A DNA stretch of 64,000 bases, from positions 1 to 64,000 of the forward strand of contig NZ_FOAI01000003.1 in assembly GCF_900109705.1 (NCBI RefSeq). The letters are read 5' to 3'. Origin of the DNA: Roseivivax marinus. GTDB lineage: Bacteria > Pseudomonadota > Alphaproteobacteria > Rhodobacterales > Rhodobacteraceae. Positions 59,863-64,000 of this stretch are shown here, in pieces. Made by a program: the position numbers and the translations under genes. Position 1 is the first letter of the stretch. The number at the start of each line of letters is the position of its first letter. A model generated the notes under the pieces. The model saw nothing but the letters and a program-made list of their open reading frames with translations. It had not been told where the DNA came from and did not search any database.

Positions 59863-62448
59863 ATGCCCATAGTCACAGTCGCACCCACATCCAATTTCGA
59901 AGCGACCAGCATTCAGGATCCGAACTATCTCAACTGGACGGTGTCGTTGTCCGAGGCCTCGGACGAGGCGACCGCCATTGGCTGGTCCATCACGGGTGGC
60001 ACGGCCTCCGTGGGCACCGACGTCAGAGGCTCCACTTCCGGAACCCTTACGATCCCTGCCGGGCAGACGGCCGGCCGGATCTCCATCCGGATCGACGGCG
60101 ACAGTGTCGAGGAAACCGACGAGGCGGTCGTGTTGGAACTCTACGGCCTGTCGAACGCGGAATTCGAGGACGGCGCCCCGACGCTGCGGACGATCGGTTG
60201 GGTTCTCGATGACGACGGCAGCGGCACCAAGCGAGCCCTGTTCTCGCCGGGACAAGGCGTGCCTGAAGGCGATTCCGGAACCCGCGAGGTCGGTATAGAC
60301 CTGTTCCTGTCCCGCGCGCCCGATGCCCCGTTCGACGTGGTTTACCGCACGCTCGATGGCTCGGCGCAGGAGGGTGCGGATGTGACGGGTGGTTCCGGCA
60401 CGCTGACCTTCGCCCCCGGCCAGACCGAAAACGGGTTTTCCGTGGGCGTCGTCGGAGACGAGGCGCCGGAGGCGAACGAGAGTGTCGAGATTTTCGTGGG
60501 TGCCCCCGACGCGGTGGCGTCAAGCTCGGTCGGGGCGCTGCGCATCCTCGATGACGACGGTGTCGAGGACTTGCCGGTGCTGTCGATCTCTCCGGTTTCG
60601 AACTTCGAGGCGACGAGCATCCAGGATCCCAATTACCTGATCTACTCGATTGCCCTGTCAGAGCCGTCTGGCGACCCGGTGGAGGTAGGCTTTTCGTTCC
60701 TGGGCGGCACCGCCTCGGTCGGAGAGGACGTTCGGGGGTCGACCACCGGTTTCGGACCATTGCGCCGGGTGCCACCGGAACGACGGCATTCATCCGGATC
60801 GACGGCGACTCCGAGGAAGAGACCGATGAGGCCGTCATCCTTGAGGTGTTCGCCAATGCCAACGCGGCGCTGCCCGACGGCGTCGGCTCGATCCGCATGC
60901 CGGGTCTCGTGCTCGACGACGACGGGGACGCCCGTGACGAGATCGTGCTCGGCCAGCCGGTGACCCTGGCCGAGGTCGCCTCGGTGACGACGGAATACGC
61001 CGTGCCGATCCGCCTCTCGCGCCCGGCCGAGGGCGAGTTGACCTTGTCGGTCGTCCTGTCCGGCTCGGGCGGGCCGGGGCTGTCGCTGATCGACGACGCG
61101 GTCACCTTCGCCGCCGGGCAGCAGGTGAGCTTCGCCCGGATCTCCGTGGTGGGGGACGAGACCTACAGCGGCGACGGCGCCCGCACCCTCAGCGCCTTCT
61201 CGACTGCGGACGGGGTCGTCCAGTTCGGTGAGCAGCGCCTGACCGTGATAGACGCCGAGGAAGAGCCCGTGGAGCTTCAGGTTCCCGCCACCGGCACCGT
61301 GGAGATCGACGGCGTTCTGCGGGCGACACAGACACTTTCTGTCGATGCCTCCGACTTGGCCGACGCCAATGGCCTTGGTCCGTTCTCCTACCAGTGGCTG
61401 CGCGGCACGACCGAGATCGCGGGTGCCACAGGCACCAGCTACACGCCCGTCACCGCGGATATCGGCAGCATCCTGTCGGTGGCCGTCAACTTCACCGACG
61501 GCCTGGGCCAACCCGAGACCGTGACCGGGGCGGCGGACGGGCTGATTGACCTGGCGCCGACCACTCCGGGCGCCGACGTCATCTCCGGCACGCCGGAGGG
61601 CGACCGGATCCTCGGCGGCGATGGCAACGACACCCTCGACGGCGCGGCGGGGGATGACGGCCTTCTGGGTGAGGCGGGCGACGATTCGCTGGTCGGGGGG
61701 GCCGGGCGACGACAACATCGCGGGCTCGGATGGCAACGACGTGGTCGATGGCGGCGACGGGAACGACTTCCTCGGTGGCGGTCTGGGCAACGACACGCTC
61801 CTTGGAGGCGAGGGATCGGACACGCTTGGCGGCGGGCAGGGTGACGATGCGCTCGCGGGGGGCATCGGCGACGACGTGGCCGCGGGCGGTCCTGGCGACG
61901 ACCTTGTCGAGGGCGGGGCCGGCGACGACACCATGGGCGCTTCGTTCGGCGCGGACACGGTCTTGGGGCAGGGCGGCGACGACAGCCTCGGCGGTGGCAC
62001 GGGCACCGACAGCATCGACGGTGGTACGGGCAACGACTCCATCGGCGGGGGCGAAGGCGACGACACCGTGATCGGCGGTGCGGGCAACGACTTCCTCGCC
62101 GGGGGCGGCCGCGACGACTCGATTGTCGGCGGCCCGGGCAACGACACGATCAACGGCGGCGCGGGCGACGACACGATGGTGGGCGGCGCCGGGGCTGACC
62201 TGTTCGTCTTCAACGACTTCACCCCCGGCGATGTGGACCGGGTGGTGGGCTTCGAGGACGGTGTCGATCGCTTCCGCATGGTCGGGGTGGAGAATGCGCC
62301 GGGCTCGGGGCTGCAGGGTTTCGTCGACGCGCTCGAGATCTCCGACGCGGCGGGCGGCGGAGTGACGATGAGCTTCAACGGACACGTCATCGAGGTCACG
62401 GGCGTAAGCGCGGCGGATCTCGGACTGGAGGACTTCATCTTCATCTGA
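59863..62448 (+). pseudogene. Calx-beta / RTX protein gene with two frameshifts
   Basis: Starts at ATG 59863. Residues 1 to about 295 hold Calx-beta-like repeats (SNFEATSIQDPNYL occurs twice, GSTSGTLTIPAGQTAGRISIRIDGD). Near 60750-60757 one base is missing: reading continues in another frame (TGTTAFIRIDGDSEEETDEAVILEV) to about 61697, where a run of seven G instead of six restores the first frame (GGPGDDNIAGSDGND). The end is a long RTX nonapeptide block and a C-terminal tail (VTGVSAADLGLEDFIFI). Repaired, it would be 861 residues, a secreted calcium-binding protein. Either a pseudogene, a phase-variable gene or two sequencing errors. Confidence 0.75.
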
Positions 62449-62566
62449 TCCGCGCCACCGGGGCGGGGCCGCTGCCTCGCCCCGGCACAAAGCGCAGTTC
62501 CATCGACTTGCACCCGGCGCCGGCTCCGGCCATCAACGCGGCACCGTGCAGCGAGGGGACAGCGAC

Positions 62567-64000
62567 ATGAAGGATTGGCAGGCATCCGTGGCAACGCTCT
62601 ACGACGGATCGTTCCGACCGATGTTCGTGGACGGCGCCTGGCGCGCGGCCCGGTCCGAGCGCGAGATGCCGGCGACGAACCCCGCGGACGGCACACGCCT
62701 TGCCACGGTGCCGCGCGGGGATGCGTCCGATATCGACGACGCCGTCGCCGCCGCCCGCCGCGCCTTCGAGGGGCCATGGTCCAAGTTCACCCCCTACGAG
62801 CGCCAGAACCTCCTGCTCAGGATCGCCGAGCGGTTCGAGGCCGAGTGGGAGACGCTGTGCCTGTCCGACACCCTCGACATGGGGATGCCGATCCAGCGCA
62901 CGCTCGCCAACCAGCGCCGCGTACTGGGGATGCTGCGCTTCTACGCGGGCCAGGCGGTCAGCGTGCACGGCCAGACCATCCCGAACTCGTTTCCGGGCGA
63001 CATCTACTCGTCCACCGTGCGCGAGCCGGTGGGCGTGGTGGGCGCGATCATCCCGTGGAACGCCCCGATCGCGGGATCGGTCTGGAAAATCGCGCCGGCG
63101 CTCGCCACCGGCTGCACGGTGGTGCTGAAACCGTCCGAGGAGGCGTCGCTGACCGTGCTGATGATTGCCCGGATCATGCAGGAGGCGGGGCTGCCGGACG
63201 GTGTGCTCAACATCGTGACCGGGACCGGCGCCGAGGCGGGCGCCGCGCTGGCCGAGCATCCGGGCGTCGACAAGATCGTGTTCACCGGCTCCACCGCCAC
63301 CGGGCAGGCCATCGCCCGCGCCGCGACCGGCAACCTCAAGCGCGTATCGCTGGAACTGGGCGGCAAGTCCCCGGTCATCGTCTGCCGCGATGCGGACATG
63401 GACAAGGCGGTGCCCGTGGCCGCCATGGCGGTCTTCGCCAATTCAGGCCAGATCTGTATCGCGGGATCGCGGCTTTTCGTGGCGCGCGAGATCCACGACG
63501 AGTTCGTGCGACGCGTGGCGGACTACGCCTCGAAGCTGAAGATCGGTCACGGCATCGCCACTGATACCGACATCGGCCCGATCATCTCGGCCCGGCAGGC
63601 CGAGCGCATCGAGGGCTACCTCTCGGCCGGTCCGGCGGAGGGCGCCGAGGTGGTCACCGGCGGCGGGCGCGCCACCGGCACGGGGCTCGACGGGGGGCAC
63701 TTCTTCCATCCCACCGTCTTCGGCGGCGTGACCGACGAGATGAGCGTCGCGCGCGAAGAGATCTTCGGCCCGGTGATTTCCGCGATGCCATTCGACACGC
63801 TCGACGAGGTGGTCGCCCGCGCCAACGCGACGCCCTACGGGCTGGCGGCGGGCGTGTTCTCGACGCATCTCGGGACCGCCCACAAGCTGGCTCACCGGCT
63901 CAAGGCGGGCTCGGTCTGGGTGAACATGTATCACGCCATCGACCCGGCGGTGCCGTTCGGCGGCATGAAGATGTCGGGCTACGGCCGCGAGGGCGGCGCG
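62567..64000 (+). CDS. aldehyde dehydrogenase family protein (3' end outside window)
   Basis: 478 codons from ATG 62567 (GAGGGG eight bases upstream), open at the window end. All core ALDH features: IIPWNAPI, KPSEEAS, FTGSTATG, catalytic Glu in LELGGKSP and Cys in GQICIAGSR, then REEIFGPV and PFGGMKMSGYGRE near the end. NAD(P)-dependent oxidation of an aldehyde to an acid; the substrate cannot be told. Few residues should be missing (typical length about 490-500). Confidence 0.95.
   Translation, partial: MKDWQASVATLYDGSFRPMFVDGAWRAARSEREMPATNPADGTRLATVPRGDASDIDDAVAAARRAFEGPWSKFTPYERQNLLLRIAERFEAEWETLCLSDTLDMGMPIQRTLANQRRVLGMLRFYAGQAVSVHGQTIPNSFPGDIYSSTVREPVGVVGAIIPWNAPIAGSVWKIAPALATGCTVVLKPSEEASLTVLMIARIMQEAGLPDGVLNIVTGTGAEAGAALAEHPGVDKIVFTGSTATGQAIARAATGNLKRVSLELGGKSPVIVCRDADMDKAVPVAAMAVFANSGQICIAGSRLFVAREIHDEFVRRVADYASKLKIGHGIATDTDIGPIISARQAERIEGYLSAGPAEGAEVVTGGGRATGTGLDGGHFFHPTVFGGVTDEMSVAREEIFGPVISAMPFDTLDEVVARANATPYGLAAGVFSTHLGTAHKLAHRLKAGSVWVNMYHAIDPAVPFGGMKMSGYGREGGA

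Overview
The window is GC-rich DNA that looks like a marine Rhodobacterales (Roseobacter-type) alphaproteobacterium. This is an inference from gene content: VPLPA-CTERM sorting with an exosortase D-EpsI fusion, Hint_2 domains on RTX proteins, and alphaproteobacterial-style exopolysaccharide genes. No rRNA or tRNA gene was seen.

Layout. 1-3817 is a mobile-element scar: an IS21 element (istA and the first codons of istB, cut by the window edge) next to a P4-type integrase translationally coupled to an unknown, lower-GC protein. 4287-6156 is minCDE. 6788-9655 encodes an RTX protein with a C-terminal Hint domain. 9680-12014 is a damaged patch where a phage-tail-collar remnant and a multicopper oxidase, pointing away from each other, both lack their 5' ends at one breakpoint (~10,320).

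12097-55784 is a large exosortase-type exopolysaccharide locus in several transcription units. Unit 1 (minus, 19560 to 12097): GT2, Wzy-like polymerase, GT2, GT/methyltransferase fusion, beta-helix lipoprotein, GT4. Unit 2: a stand-alone beta-helix/LamG-type protein whose helix domain is a near-identical copy of the lipoprotein. Unit 3: pyruvyltransferase and F420-hydrogenase-beta-like protein. Then come a small membrane protein and a VPLPA-CTERM protein on the plus strand. Unit 4 (minus, 36686 to 27130): RfbF, SDR-methyltransferase fusion, two more C-methyltransferase-like proteins, flippase, GT2, chain-length protein. Then follow a 1952-residue modular adhesin-like protein, a tyrosine-kinase-like ATPase, a GT2, an ExeA-like ATPase, a priming sugar transferase, a Wza-like export protein and a probable outer-membrane barrel. 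Unit 5 (minus, 55784 to 49209): PrsT TPR lipoprotein, XrtD-EpsI, ManC-like enzyme, and an Alg14/Alg13-like pair. A LuxR-type regulator lies just beyond.

Inferred working: the sugar transferase primes a lipid carrier; GT2/GT4 enzymes extend the repeat with CDP-linked C-methylated sugar, GDP-mannose-derived sugar and a pyruvyl substituent; flippase, polymerase, chain-length/kinase, Wza and the barrel export the polymer; XrtD processes and anchors the VPLPA-CTERM protein. A nine-base motif, TTAGGTTGT, occurs in three intergenic regions of this locus and may be a shared control site.

57797-64000 is an ordinary flank: a LysR regulator divergent from a DUF4386 membrane protein, a Calx-beta/RTX gene carrying two mutually compensating frameshifts, and the 5' part of an aldehyde dehydrogenase.
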